Origin: Hyalangium versicolor
GTDB taxonomy: Bacteria > Myxococcota > Myxococcia > Myxococcales > Myxococcaceae
Length of the DNA stretch: 64,000 bases
NCBI RefSeq assembly: GCF_020103695.1
Contig: NZ_JAHXBF010000041.1
Coordinates: 33,374-97,373, forward strand
Reading direction: 5' to 3'
Both the position numbers and the translations under genes were made by a program. Numbering within the stretch: position 1 is the first letter of the stretch; each line of letters begins with the position of its first letter. Positions 8,712 through 16,568 of the stretch are shown here, piece after piece. The notes under the pieces were generated by a model that saw only the letters and a list, made by a program, of their open reading frames with translations, was not told the origin of the DNA and did no database searches.

Positions 8712-10073
8712 ATGAAGCCATTGCGCCTTGCCCTGTCCTGTCTGCTCGCCCTCGGGGCCACGGCCTGTAACGACATCCAGACGTCCGAGCCCGTCGAGGA
8801 GACGGGCACCGTCACCGCCGCCGCAACCGTCGACCGGCTGTACGCAGCGGTGGGCAACAACGAGCTCAGCATCGAGACGCTGGGTACCTTCGAGACGCGC
8901 AACGGCGAGCGCGTCCTCGTCCTCCACGGAACGGCGAACCGGTACCTGGAGAGTGTGTTCAGCTTCGTCCCCGACGACATCTTCGGCGAGACGAGCATCA
9001 TCAGCGAGCGCCGCTTCGAGGTGGTGCTGCGCGAGGGCCACGAGCTGAACACCGTGCTCTCCGGCCTGCCGCTGTTCATCTCCATCGATACCTTCACGGG
9101 CTCGCCAGAGCGGTACTACGCGCGCATCGTCGCCGCCCCCCGCTTCTTCGACTTCCGCGGCTCCAACGCCCTCTTCATCGACGAGGCCGTGAATCCCGTC
9201 TACGTGCGCAACGGCACCGACGTGCTCGCCTACCGGGGCAAGGTGGACGTGGCCGCCTCGTCGCTCTCCGTCACTGCGCCGGACGGTGTGCCGGTGGTGG
9301 CACCCGTGGACGCGGACACCTTCCGGCTCGACTGGCAGTACCCGGCCGTGTACCAGGCCATCGATCCGCACACCACTCCGCTCACTTTCACCGCCTCGCT
9401 GGCCGACGGCACCACGGCGCAGAAGACGGCACGGCTGGTGGCGCGCGTGACGGAGCTGGCGGTCACCGCGGGCGATCCGTACGACGTGTGGCCGTCCGAG
9501 CCGTGCCAGGCCAGCGTCTACAACTGCATCCACTCGCAGCCCGCGGGCACGAATGACTTCGCCGCGTGTGGCACCTACCGCCAGGTGTCGCGCTGCATGT
9601 ACGCCACCGCCTGCGACGTGATTCCGCCTCAGCCCCTGGCGCTCACTGTCATCGACGCGTCGTCTCTGGAGCCGGCTCGCGCGGCGTGGAACGTCGGTTC
9701 CTCGCCCCTGTCGTGGCGCGAGCTGAACACCGTTGACGCGTACACCACGCCGCAGTGCCCCGCCTCGCCCGTCACCATCCAGTCGGTGCTGGCGCACTTC
9801 AACGACACGACGCAGGATCTGCCGCTCGCGGAGTACGGCACGTTCACCGACCGCGCGGGCCTCGCGCAGACGCAGTTCTTCAGTGGCTCTCGTGGCGCCG
9901 CGCTGCTGTCCGCGATTGACGCGTACGCGGGTGGTGGAGTCATCCAGGCGTGGGTGCTCACCGACGAGGCGCCGTGCCACAACTGCCACGACTTCAACGA
10001 CTACGCGGTGCTGTTCTACCCGGGCAGCGGCAAGGTGCTCCTGCTGAAGGGCCACCACGGCTACGACTCCTGA
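8712..10073 (+). CDS. lipoprotein of unknown function with one CxxCH motif
   Basis: A 453-residue exported protein with an N-terminal lipoprotein signal (ALGATAC, lipid Cys near residue 19). I do not recognise a domain. The middle has several Cys pairs (CQASVYNC, CGTYRQVSRC), and the C-terminus contains CHNCH at residues 422-426, a perfect CxxCH heme c motif followed by DFNDYAVLFYPG. A single CxxCH may be a disulfide region and not a heme site. GGAG about 8 bases before the ATG serves as ribosome site. A perfect hairpin follows 31 bases after the stop, so this is probably a monocistronic unit. Confidence 0.8.
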   Translation: MKPLRLALSCLLALGATACNDIQTSEPVEETGTVTAAATVDRLYAAVGNNELSIETLGTFETRNGERVLVLHGTANRYLESVFSFVPDDIFGETSIISERRFEVVLREGHELNTVLSGLPLFISIDTFTGSPERYYARIVAAPRFFDFRGSNALFIDEAVNPVYVRNGTDVLAYRGKVDVAASSLSVTAPDGVPVVAPVDADTFRLDWQYPAVYQAIDPHTTPLTFTASLADGTTAQKTARLVARVTELAVTAGDPYDVWPSEPCQASVYNCIHSQPAGTNDFAACGTYRQVSRCMYATACDVIPPQPLALTVIDASSLEPARAAWNVGSSPLSWRELNTVDAYTTPQCPASPVTIQSVLAHFNDTTQDLPLAEYGTFTDRAGLAQTQFFSGSRGAALLSAIDAYAGGGVIQAWVLTDEAPCHNCHDFNDYAVLFYPGSGKVLLLKGHHGYDS

Positions 10074-10103
10074 GCCACAACACCGGGCGGCCTGGGAGAA
10101 TCT

Positions 10104-10134
10104 CCGGCGGGTGGGCGTACGAACCACCCGCCGG
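10104..10134 (+). terminator. 11-bp perfect stem-loop after the lipoprotein gene
   Basis: An 11-base arm at 10104-10114 pairs perfectly with 10124-10134 around a 9-base loop. The stem is almost all G-C. A short AT stretch (ATTTTATT) follows about 10 bases later. It lies 31 bases past the stop at 10073, which fits intrinsic termination, although there is no long T run directly after the stem. Confidence 0.7.
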
Positions 10135-10268
10135 GAACAGGACCATTTTATTGATCCAACCCTTCCCAACCCCAAACTCCTCCGCCCCTGTTTATCGTGC
10201 GAGTGTCAGGCGCTCGGCCGCACCTCGATGATCGCGAAGCCGTTGACCAGTTCAATCCCCGTCTCCGG

Positions 10269-10296
10269 TGGTCACCCGGGCGGGAATCGAACCTGC
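10269..10296 (-). pseudogene. tRNA 3'-end fragment (T arm, acceptor strand, CCA)
   Basis: On the minus strand a TTCGATT T-loop sits between CCTGC-complement and GCGGG arms (one mismatch in five). A seven-base acceptor strand CCGGGTG, a discriminator A and an encoded CCA follow. No matching 5' acceptor strand (CACCCGG) or anticodon arm lies within the next 80 bases, so this is only the last third of a tRNA gene. Such 3' ends are typical scars of integration into tRNA genes. Confidence 0.55.
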
Positions 10297-10358
10297 GGCG
10301 GTTGATGGGTAAAAGAGTGGGAAGACTTCACGGATGAGTGTTGGGGGGAATAGGGCCG

Positions 10359-10661
10359 ATGTGGAAACGGAGAAGGACGTGGGTGGCATGCGCGATACTC
10401 GCTCTGCTCGCCTTGGTGGTCGTGGGGGCGATGTCAGGCCGGTCGCTAGCCTCTCGAAAAGAAATCGGCTCACCCTGCTGGATGGACGGGCACTGCCCGC
10501 GCCAACATGAATGCATGGCGACGGGCAACGGTCCGTTATGGACGCTGGGAAGGACCTGCGAACTTCCTTGTGTCGTGGACGACAATTGCCCAGAAGGCAT
10601 GGGGTGCTGGTTTGTCGAGAATGGACCGGGCATCCCAATCTGCATGCGGTCTGGGCATTGA
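10359..10661 (+). CDS. small membrane-anchored Cys-rich protein
   Basis: A 100-residue protein. It has a basic start (WKRRR), one hydrophobic segment (about residues 8-25, ACAILALLALVVVGAM), then an extracytoplasmic domain with eight cysteines in a pattern C-x5-C-x5-C-x14-C-x3-C-x5-C-x5-C. This Dickkopf/EGF-like spacing is common in secreted myxobacterial proteins and implies disulfides. I chose ATG 10359 over an in-frame GTG at 10338 because a G-rich ribosome site precedes it. Function is unknown. Confidence 0.6.
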   Translation: MWKRRRTWVACAILALLALVVVGAMSGRSLASRKEIGSPCWMDGHCPRQHECMATGNGPLWTLGRTCELPCVVDDNCPEGMGCWFVENGPGIPICMRSGH

Positions 10662-10930
10662 GAGCGTGGCGCAGACGGCATAGGCCACGCTTCCGAGCTT
10701 CCGTGCCACGAGCCCGCGCTGCTCGGGCCGAGCCCACTGGACGGCATTGTCCGCCTCGCGACGCGACAGGCTGCGTGAAGCGCAATCCTTTCACTGAAGA
10801 TCAGTATGCTGGCCTGAGCCGGCACGAACACGCCCGCCCACCCAAGCTCGGATCCTCCGATGTCCGTCCAACAAGTCCTGTCCAGAGCCCCGTTCGAGCG
10901 AACAAGGCCCCATCCTTCCGGCCCAGTGCT

Positions 10931-11770
10931 TCACGCAGGAGTGCCAGGGCCGCCGTGCCCGTCATCTGTACCTCGGTGCCAGTAAGCCGCCGCCTTGATC
11001 CAGTCGCTCGGATGCTGGCGCTCCTCGACGAAATAGGTCCGCACCTCGCGAACAATGGACCCCTCCCCCGCGATCCAGACGAAGCCGTCTCCCGCGGGGG
11101 GCGTGAATCCGACGAGCGCGCGGCGCAGCAACTCGGCGTCCTGTTCACCCGGCTCTCCGCGCACGACCCATGTCGGCCGCCACGAGGCCCGAGTCGTGAA
11201 AGTCTGCTTCTCGTCCTCGTTCGCCACGGCCACCACGGTCGTCACCGGTACACCCGAGCGCAGCGCCTCGACCCGGCGGCCGATGGCGGGCAGCGCGCTC
11301 TCGTCGCCGATCAGGAGGTACCAGTCGAAATCGTCAGGTACGAGGGTCGAGCCTCGCGGCCCGCCGATCTCAAGCAGCTGGCCGACCTGCGCCCCCGCGG
11401 CCCATTCCGTCGCAGGGCCTGAGCCATGGATGGCGAAGTCGATGGTCAGGCTCTTCCCGGCGTTGTCGAAGGCACGAGGCGTGAAGTCTCGCATCACCGG
11501 CTGCGCCGCCGCACCGTCCTGCTGCGAGAAGAACAGCTTGATGTGGTCGTCGGGCGAGGGGCTGTTGAAATCCGCGAGATCGGGCGACGTGAAACGGATT
11601 CGCCGCATGCGCGGGGTCAGCGACTCCACGCTGGTGACGAGCAGCTTGCGCCGCCGCAGTTCGTGGCGCACGCGAACGAGCTGGTGAGGCGCGCCCGGCT
11701 TGCTGGCATCGCCCTCCGGCACCTGCCTCGTACCCATTCCCTGTCTGTCCTGAGTGTCCTGGCGATTCAT
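10931..11770 (-). CDS. siderophore-interacting FAD/NAD(P)-binding protein (ferric reductase type)
   Basis: A 279-residue flavoprotein of the SIP family (YqjH/ViuB-like), which reduces ferric siderophores in the cytoplasm. The FAD-binding beta barrel starts near residue 45, and RDFTPRAFD is the SIP version of the flavin-contact motif RxYTxR. The second half is the NAD(P)-binding SIP domain (DDFDWYLLIGDESALPAIGRRVEAL), ending with GFVWIAGE and a long helix with WHRG. Its ATG overlaps the stop of the PadR gene by four bases (ATGA), so the two are translationally coupled and most likely controlled together. Confidence 0.93.
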   Translation of the reverse strand: MNRQDTQDRQGMGTRQVPEGDASKPGAPHQLVRVRHELRRRKLLVTSVESLTPRMRRIRFTSPDLADFNSPSPDDHIKLFFSQQDGAAAQPVMRDFTPRAFDNAGKSLTIDFAIHGSGPATEWAAGAQVGQLLEIGGPRGSTLVPDDFDWYLLIGDESALPAIGRRVEALRSGVPVTTVVAVANEDEKQTFTTRASWRPTWVVRGEPGEQDAELLRRALVGFTPPAGDGFVWIAGEGSIVREVRTYFVEERQHPSDWIKAAAYWHRGTDDGHGGPGTPA

Positions 11771-12324
11771 GAACGAAGCCTCTCGATCTTCTGAGCGGCC
11801 TCGTCGATCAGGGCCGCCACGTTGAGAATGGTCTGCTTGTCGGCATCGGCCGACAGCGTGTCGAAGAGCACGCTCTTCAGGTTGTGCATGGCCCGCCGTA
11901 TCGGGGCCGCGTCGGTCCGCTCGCGCACCTCCCCGGCGGCTCCGAGCCGCTGGAGCAGGGCCTCCACCGCTTTCGCGTTCTCCTTGAGCAGCGCCCGGCC
12001 CTGCGGGGTGATGGAGAAGAGCTTGCGCTGGTTGTCGGTATCCGGCTCGCCGACCAGACCCATGTCCCTCAGCAGGGTGAGCGTCGGATAGATGATCCCG
12101 GGACTGGGGGCATACACGCCGCGGCTGAGCCCTTCGATGGCGCGGATCAGGTCATAGCCGTGGCGCGGCTCCTGGGCGATGAGGTGGAGCAGGACGAGGC
12201 GCAGCTCGCCACCCTCGAACATCCGGTGGCGCCCGCCATGTCCATGCGGCCCTCTGTGCTCATCCCGCTCGCCGTGCCAGTGCTCGGCTTCGCCGTCCCG
12301 CCTTCTTCCGTGCCTGCCGCGCAT
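11767..12324 (-). CDS. yqjI: PadR family regulator, YqjI-like (metal-responsive)
   Basis: A 185-residue PadR repressor. Residues 1-34 are rich in His, Arg, Glu and Gly (HWHGERDEHRGPHGHGGRH), matching the His-rich tail of E. coli YqjI, a nickel-responsive repressor of the siderophore-interacting reductase gene yqjH. The winged helix follows, with the PadR hallmark HGYDLIRAIE and YAPSPGIIYPTLTLL. A C-terminal dimerisation helix ends the protein. It is the first gene of a two-gene unit with the SIP reductase. In E. coli the pair is divergent, so the shared operon here is a different arrangement. AGGAG lies 8 bases before the ATG. Confidence 0.9.
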   Translation of the reverse strand: MRGRHGRRRDGEAEHWHGERDEHRGPHGHGGRHRMFEGGELRLVLLHLIAQEPRHGYDLIRAIEGLSRGVYAPSPGIIYPTLTLLRDMGLVGEPDTDNQRKLFSITPQGRALLKENAKAVEALLQRLGAAGEVRERTDAAPIRRAMHNLKSVLFDTLSADADKQTILNVAALIDEAAQKIERLRS

Positions 12325-12365
12325 GGTCCGTCTCCTGAAGTCCGGTGAAGCCCATCAAGATGTTA

Positions 12366-12381
12366 CTGAGATATATCTCAG
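12366..12381. promoter_or_regulatory. palindromic operator upstream of the PadR/SIP operon
   Basis: CTGAGATATATCTCAG is a perfect 16-base palindrome located 42 bases upstream of the PadR start. It is the right kind of site for a dimeric PadR repressor. Autoregulation of the two-gene operon is inferred from position and symmetry. Confidence 0.75.
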
Positions 12382-12447
12382 ACACATCGACGTCAAGGCC
12401 ATGTCAAGAGGTCGGCCAGTTGCCTACCGCCGTGACCTACCGAGGCT

Positions 12448-13377
12448 TCACGCCCTCGTCCGGTGCTGGAGCAGGCGGCGCAGCCCTGCTTCTCCGCTGA
12501 CCAGCCCGATGCCTACGAGCACCAGCACCGCACCCAGGACGAAGTTCAGGGTCAGGGGCTCGTCGAGGATGAGCACCCCCAGCGTGACGCCGAACAGCGG
12601 CGTCATGAAGGAGAAGACGGCCAGGTTCGACGCAAGGTAGCGGCGGAGCAACCAGAACCATGCGAGGTAGCTGGCGAAGGACACCACGACTCCCTGGAAC
12701 AGCACGCTGCCCACCACGATGGGCGTCAGGGTCGTCCGCCCCGCCTGCCCCGTAACGAGCGCCACGCCGAGCAACATCACGAAGGCGACAGCCAGTTGGT
12801 AGAAGAGGGTCAGGCCCGGCGGCGCCTCGGAGAGGCGCGAGGTGCGCACCGCCACCGTGGTGGCGCCCCAGGCCAGCCCTGCCCCCACGGCCAGTGCATC
12901 TCCCAGCAACGTGCGTGCATCCATGTGCGCCGAGGACGTGCCGCCGATGAACGCCACCGCGATGCCCGCGAAGCACACCCCGATGCCCAGCCACTGGAGA
13001 GGCCGCAGTCGCTCGCCCGGCAGCATCAGGTGCAAGCCCAGCGCGGAGAAGACCGGCGACGTATAGAGGAACACCGCCACGTGACCCGCGCTGGTGTAGC
13101 CAAGACTCAACGCCACGAGCAGGAATTCGACGGCGAAGAGGACACCCGCGAGCAGCCCTCCTGGAAGAGTGCCCTGGCGCAAGCCCTCCCAGCCTCCCCG
13201 CCACGCCATCAGCAGGCCCACGAGCAGCGCCGCGAGGCCCGAGCGCAACGAAGCCTGGAGCACGGGAGCCATGTCCCCAGCTGCCAGCTTGATGGCCACC
13301 TGCTGCAGCCCCCACAGCGCGCACAGCAGGACCATCACCTGGAAGCTGAAGGCATCGGTCTCGCGGCGGGCACTCAT
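12448..13377 (-). CDS. EamA/DMT family transporter
   Basis: A 309-residue inner-membrane protein with about ten hydrophobic segments arranged as two EamA repeats, the usual drug/metabolite exporter architecture. The first repeat begins VLLCALWGLQQVAIKLA and the second repeat begins near ALAVGAGLAWGATTVAVR. The C-terminal helix carries the family motif FVLGAVLVLVGI. The substrate is unknown. I use ATG 13377, which has AGAGG nine bases upstream. An ATG at 13386 would leave no room for a ribosome site. Confidence 0.9.
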   Translation of the reverse strand: MSARRETDAFSFQVMVLLCALWGLQQVAIKLAAGDMAPVLQASLRSGLAALLVGLLMAWRGGWEGLRQGTLPGGLLAGVLFAVEFLLVALSLGYTSAGHVAVFLYTSPVFSALGLHLMLPGERLRPLQWLGIGVCFAGIAVAFIGGTSSAHMDARTLLGDALAVGAGLAWGATTVAVRTSRLSEAPPGLTLFYQLAVAFVMLLGVALVTGQAGRTTLTPIVVGSVLFQGVVVSFASYLAWFWLLRRYLASNLAVFSFMTPLFGVTLGVLILDEPLTLNFVLGAVLVLVGIGLVSGEAGLRRLLQHRTRA

Positions 13378-13535
13378 CGGGGGCATCCTCTAGGGAAGAG
13401 GTGAAGAGGCCTCCCATGAACCAACCAGTATCGCGGGTCAAGCTCGAGACGACACCCTCAGCCGGCCACGATGGCATGCCCCTACATGCTCGTAAGCCTG
13501 AACCCCTTCATCGCGCACACCGGAGGCACTCTCCG

Positions 13536-13668
13536 TCATTCGGTGAGGGAGACATCCCCCCAGAAGCCAATCCAGTGATCGACCTGCTTCATCGACTCCT
13601 GCGGCTTCTCGTAGGACCACGCGGCACGTTCGCTCCGCGATCACCTGACCGTGCCGCGTCGCTTTCAT
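13536..13668 (-). pseudogene. degraded DUF427 gene with internal deletion
   Basis: The first residues read MKATRHGQVIAE, the normal start of DUF427 proteins. In another frame the last part reads AAWSYEKPQESMKQVDHWIG and ends FWGDVSLTE then stop, the normal DUF427 end. Intact members are about 93 residues. Here only about 133 bases remain, the central part is gone and the two ends are out of frame. The rest of the 390-base gap between the EamA and APH genes shows nothing else I can support. Confidence 0.7.
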
Positions 13669-13767
13669 GTGCTCGACGGTAGCATGTACAGGGACTCACC
13701 CTCCCCGCCTGTGTTCGAATAGAACACGATTTCGGACGGATCCTCCGGTCCCTCTCGGTGGTGATGC

Positions 13768-14730
13768 ATGACTCGCGAATCGCTCACGAACCTTGAAGCC
13801 TGCTTGCCCGAGAATCTCCGGGAGCCTGGCACCACCATCACCCGGATCGCCGCGGGAATGTCCGGTGCCGGCGTCTACCGGGTCGAGGCCGCCGGACAGA
13901 CGTTCGTGCTGAAGCTCTCGGCGGACAACGAACCGCTCGAGGGGTGGCGCCACAAGCTCCACCTCCAGCAGCTCGCGTCGAACGCAGGCCTGGCACCTCG
14001 CGTCGTCCACAGTGACGAGGCCCGGCGCGCGGTCGTGAGCGCCTTCGTGGTCGACCGCTCGTTCCCAGCGCTCTATGGAGATCCACGCACCCGAGAGTCC
14101 GCGCTCTCGAAACTGGGCCAGATGATTCGCCGCGTGCACGAGATCCCGCTGCCGCCGGACGCGGAGCCAAAGGACCCGCGGCAGACGCTCACCGCCCTCT
14201 GGGCAGGGCTCGAGGGGACCTTCGCTGTACCGCCGTTCGTCCGCGACGCGGTACAACGCGCGCTCTCGGAGGAGGTCCCCGCCCGTGAGCGCGCTCCCGT
14301 CCTGAGCCACAACGACGTCAATCCGACCAACCTCGTCTACGACGGCGAGAACCTCCTGCTGCTCGACTGGGAGACCGCTGGACCGAATGATCCCGCCTAC
14401 GATCTCGCGGCGATCTCCGTCTTCCTCCGCATGGACGAGGCCACCTGCCGACAGATGTTGGAGGCCTACGAGGGAGCGCCGGTCTCTCGGTTCCCCGCCC
14501 GCTTTGCCTACTACCGCCGACTGGTGGCCGTCATGTGTGGCACGGCCTGCCTGCATACGGCCCGCCGCAGCGGACACCCAGGCGCCACGGGGGCTGAGAC
14601 TCTCGACGCAACCCCTTCACTCGGAGACTTCTACCAGCGGATGCGGGCCGGCTCGCTGAACATCGCCACGGGGGAAGGGCAATGGTGGTTCGGCCTCGCC
14701 CTGGTGAAGACAGGCTTCGCCGAGCTCTGA
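13768..14730 (+). CDS. APH/choline-kinase-like phosphotransferase
   Basis: A 320-residue protein-kinase-fold small-molecule kinase. The nucleotide-binding lobe has FVLKLSADNEP with the conserved Lys. The catalytic (Brenner) motif reads LSHNDVNPTNLVYD, and the metal-binding motif reads LLLLDWETAGPNDPAYDLA. This group includes aminoglycoside phosphotransferases, choline/ethanolamine kinases and homoserine kinase-like enzymes, and the HNDxxxxN with DWE form is closest to the choline-kinase-like side. The substrate cannot be decided. It ends six bases from the convergent SDR gene. Confidence 0.88.
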   Translation: MTRESLTNLEACLPENLREPGTTITRIAAGMSGAGVYRVEAAGQTFVLKLSADNEPLEGWRHKLHLQQLASNAGLAPRVVHSDEARRAVVSAFVVDRSFPALYGDPRTRESALSKLGQMIRRVHEIPLPPDAEPKDPRQTLTALWAGLEGTFAVPPFVRDAVQRALSEEVPARERAPVLSHNDVNPTNLVYDGENLLLLDWETAGPNDPAYDLAAISVFLRMDEATCRQMLEAYEGAPVSRFPARFAYYRRLVAVMCGTACLHTARRSGHPGATGAETLDATPSLGDFYQRMRAGSLNIATGEGQWWFGLALVKTGFAEL

Positions 14731-14735
14731 GCGCT

Positions 14736-15473
14736 TCAGTAGGGGCTTGCGGTCGGCCGCACGATGATTTCGCTGACGTCGACGTCATCGGGTTGCTCGA
14801 TGGCGAAGGCAATGGTCCTGGCGACTGCGTCAGCGGGGATCGAGATCCGCCGGAAGTCCTTCATGACCTTCTGGGCGAGCGGATCGCTGATGCTCTCGGC
14901 GAGCTCCGACTCGGTGACTCCCGGCGAGATGACCGTCACCCGGATGTCGCCCCCCACCTCCTGGCGCAGCCCCTCGGAGATGGCCATGACGGCGAACTTG
15001 GTCGCGCAGTACACGGCTGCCGTGGGCGAGACACTGTGGCCGCCAATGGACGAGAGGTTGATGAACTGGCCGCTCCCCTGCTTCTTCATCAGAGGCAGTC
15101 CCGCGGCGATGCCATGCAGCACGCCCCGGATGTTCACGTCGATCATCCGGTTCCACTCGTCCACCTTCAGGGCCTCCAGCTTGGACAGCGGCATGACGCC
15201 CGCATTGTTGATGATCACGTCCACGCGGCCGAAGGCCCCGAGCGCGAAGTCCACGAACGCCTCCATGTCCTCGCGCCGCGTCACATCCAGCGCGCGGTAG
15301 CGGGCGGAGCCACCCTCGGTGGTAAGGGCCTTCGTGAGTGCCTCGAGCCTGTCGGTGCGCCTGGCGCCGAGGACCACGTGAGCGCCTTCCCTGGCGAGCA
15401 CGCGGGCCGTGGCCTCGCCAATCCCGCTGCTGGCTCCGGTGATGAGTACGACCTTTCCCTTGATTCTGGACAT
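14736..15473 (-). CDS. SDR family oxidoreductase
   Basis: A 245-residue classical short-chain dehydrogenase. The dinucleotide site is TGASSGIG (residues 12-19), followed by GARRTDR, which favours NADP. NNAGV stabilises the core. The catalytic Ser is in INLSSIGG, and YCATK carries the Tyr and Lys. ISPGVTES follows. The sequence is close to the YdfG/serine-3-dehydrogenase-like group acting on small hydroxy acids or aldehydes. It is divergent from the AraC gene with 178 bases between, and such AraC/SDR pairs often respond to the SDR substrate. Confidence 0.93.
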   Translation of the reverse strand: MSRIKGKVVLITGASSGIGEATARVLAREGAHVVLGARRTDRLEALTKALTTEGGSARYRALDVTRREDMEAFVDFALGAFGRVDVIINNAGVMPLSKLEALKVDEWNRMIDVNIRGVLHGIAAGLPLMKKQGSGQFINLSSIGGHSVSPTAAVYCATKFAVMAISEGLRQEVGGDIRVTVISPGVTESELAESISDPLAQKVMKDFRRISIPADAVARTIAFAIEQPDDVDVSEIIVRPTASPY

Positions 15474-15651
15474 GGCTGTTCCCTCGAAGTTCTGGTGTCA
15501 GGAGCCCGGGGCGAGTGCGCCTCGGGACTGGGCCAAAACTAGGAACCTGGCGGGGGTGGCCGGTAGACCATTCCTGGCGCGTTCTAGCCTATTCCTGCAA
15601 GGCCTCCTCAGACCGTGCGCCATGTCCGTAGAGAGAGTAGCTTGATCCTCC

Positions 15652-16551
15652 ATGGACCCCACACGACTGGCGGAGCTGGCCGCATGGATCCAGCGCTTCA
15701 CCCCTGGGGATGGCGTGCACCCGACGGCCATCGAGCGCGTGTCCTTCCTCCGCGCCGCGCGGCCCGGCGAACCGCTGCGCGTCCTCTACCAACCCGCGCT
15801 GTGCGTCATCGCGCAGGGGAGCAAGCAGGTGATGCTGGGCGAGGAGGTCTACCCCTATGACGCCTCGCACCACCTGGTGGTGTCCGTGGACCTGCCCATC
15901 ACGGGCCAGGTGACGCGAGCGACGCCCAAGGCGCCGTATCTCTGCTTCCAGCTCGACCTGGATCCCGTCGTGCTCGCCGATCTGATCCTCAAGGCGGGCC
16001 TTCCTCCACCAAAGCAGCAGGGCCCCTCTCGAGGCCTGTTCCTCGGCGAGACGTCCTCGGTGTTGCTGGATGTGGTGCTCCGACTGGTGCGGCTGTTGGA
16101 GACACCCGAGGACATCCCCACGCTGGCCCCGCTGGCCATCCGAGAGATCCTCTACCGACTGCTCAAGGGAGAGCACGGCTGGAGGTTGGCGCAGATTGCC
16201 ACGGTGAACAGCCAAGCGCAGCGTATTGCCCGAGCCATTGGCTGGCTCAAGAGCCACTTCGCGGAGCCGCTGCGCATCGAGGATGTCGCGCGCGAGGTGC
16301 ACATGAGTCCCTCCTCGCTGCATCACCACTTCAAGGCCGTCACGGCCATGAGCCCGCTTCAGTATCAGAAGCAGCTGCGGCTCCAGGAGGCTCGCCGCTT
16401 GCTGCTCAGCGCGGACGTGGACGTGGCCACGGCGGGCTTCCGGGTGGGCTACGAGAGCCCCTCGCAGTTCGGCCGCGAGTACCGCCGCCTGTTCGGCACG
16501 CCGCCGGGGCAGGACGTGCGGCGGCTGCGGGAACTGGAACAGGCGAGCTGA
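15652..16551 (+). CDS. AraC family regulator with AraC_N domain
   Basis: A 299-residue regulator. An N-terminal AraC_N cupin-like sensor (LYQPALCVIAQGSKQVMLGEEVYPYDASHHLVVSVDLPI) is followed by two C-terminal helix-turn-helix motifs (LRIEDVAREVHMSPSSLHHHFKAV and VATAGFRVGYESPSQFGREYRRLFG). Members with this N-domain frequently control a divergent oxidoreductase gene, which is exactly the arrangement here with the SDR gene. The inducer is unknown. The ATG at 15652 directly precedes the conserved N-terminus. Confidence 0.94.
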   Translation: MDPTRLAELAAWIQRFTPGDGVHPTAIERVSFLRAARPGEPLRVLYQPALCVIAQGSKQVMLGEEVYPYDASHHLVVSVDLPITGQVTRATPKAPYLCFQLDLDPVVLADLILKAGLPPPKQQGPSRGLFLGETSSVLLDVVLRLVRLLETPEDIPTLAPLAIREILYRLLKGEHGWRLAQIATVNSQAQRIARAIGWLKSHFAEPLRIEDVAREVHMSPSSLHHHFKAVTAMSPLQYQKQLRLQEARRLLLSADVDVATAGFRVGYESPSQFGREYRRLFGTPPGQDVRRLRELEQAS

Positions 16552-16568
16552 GGAGCGAGCGTGGGCAC

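Noticed and set aside
7416..10175. 919-codon minus-strand frame across the P450 and lipoprotein genes
   Set aside because: It runs through two well-supported plus-strand genes and a terminator hairpin. Composition is that of a high-GC shadow.
10252..10794. 180-codon minus-strand frame over the small Cys-rich gene
   Set aside because: The plus-strand frame has a membrane helix and regular Cys spacing. The minus frame reads through the tRNA fragment and has no motif.
13438..13668. 76-codon frame beginning MKATRHGQVIAE as an intact small gene
   Set aside because: Only the first 12 residues fit a family (DUF427). The remainder is out of frame with the surviving C-terminus, so it is listed as a pseudogene.
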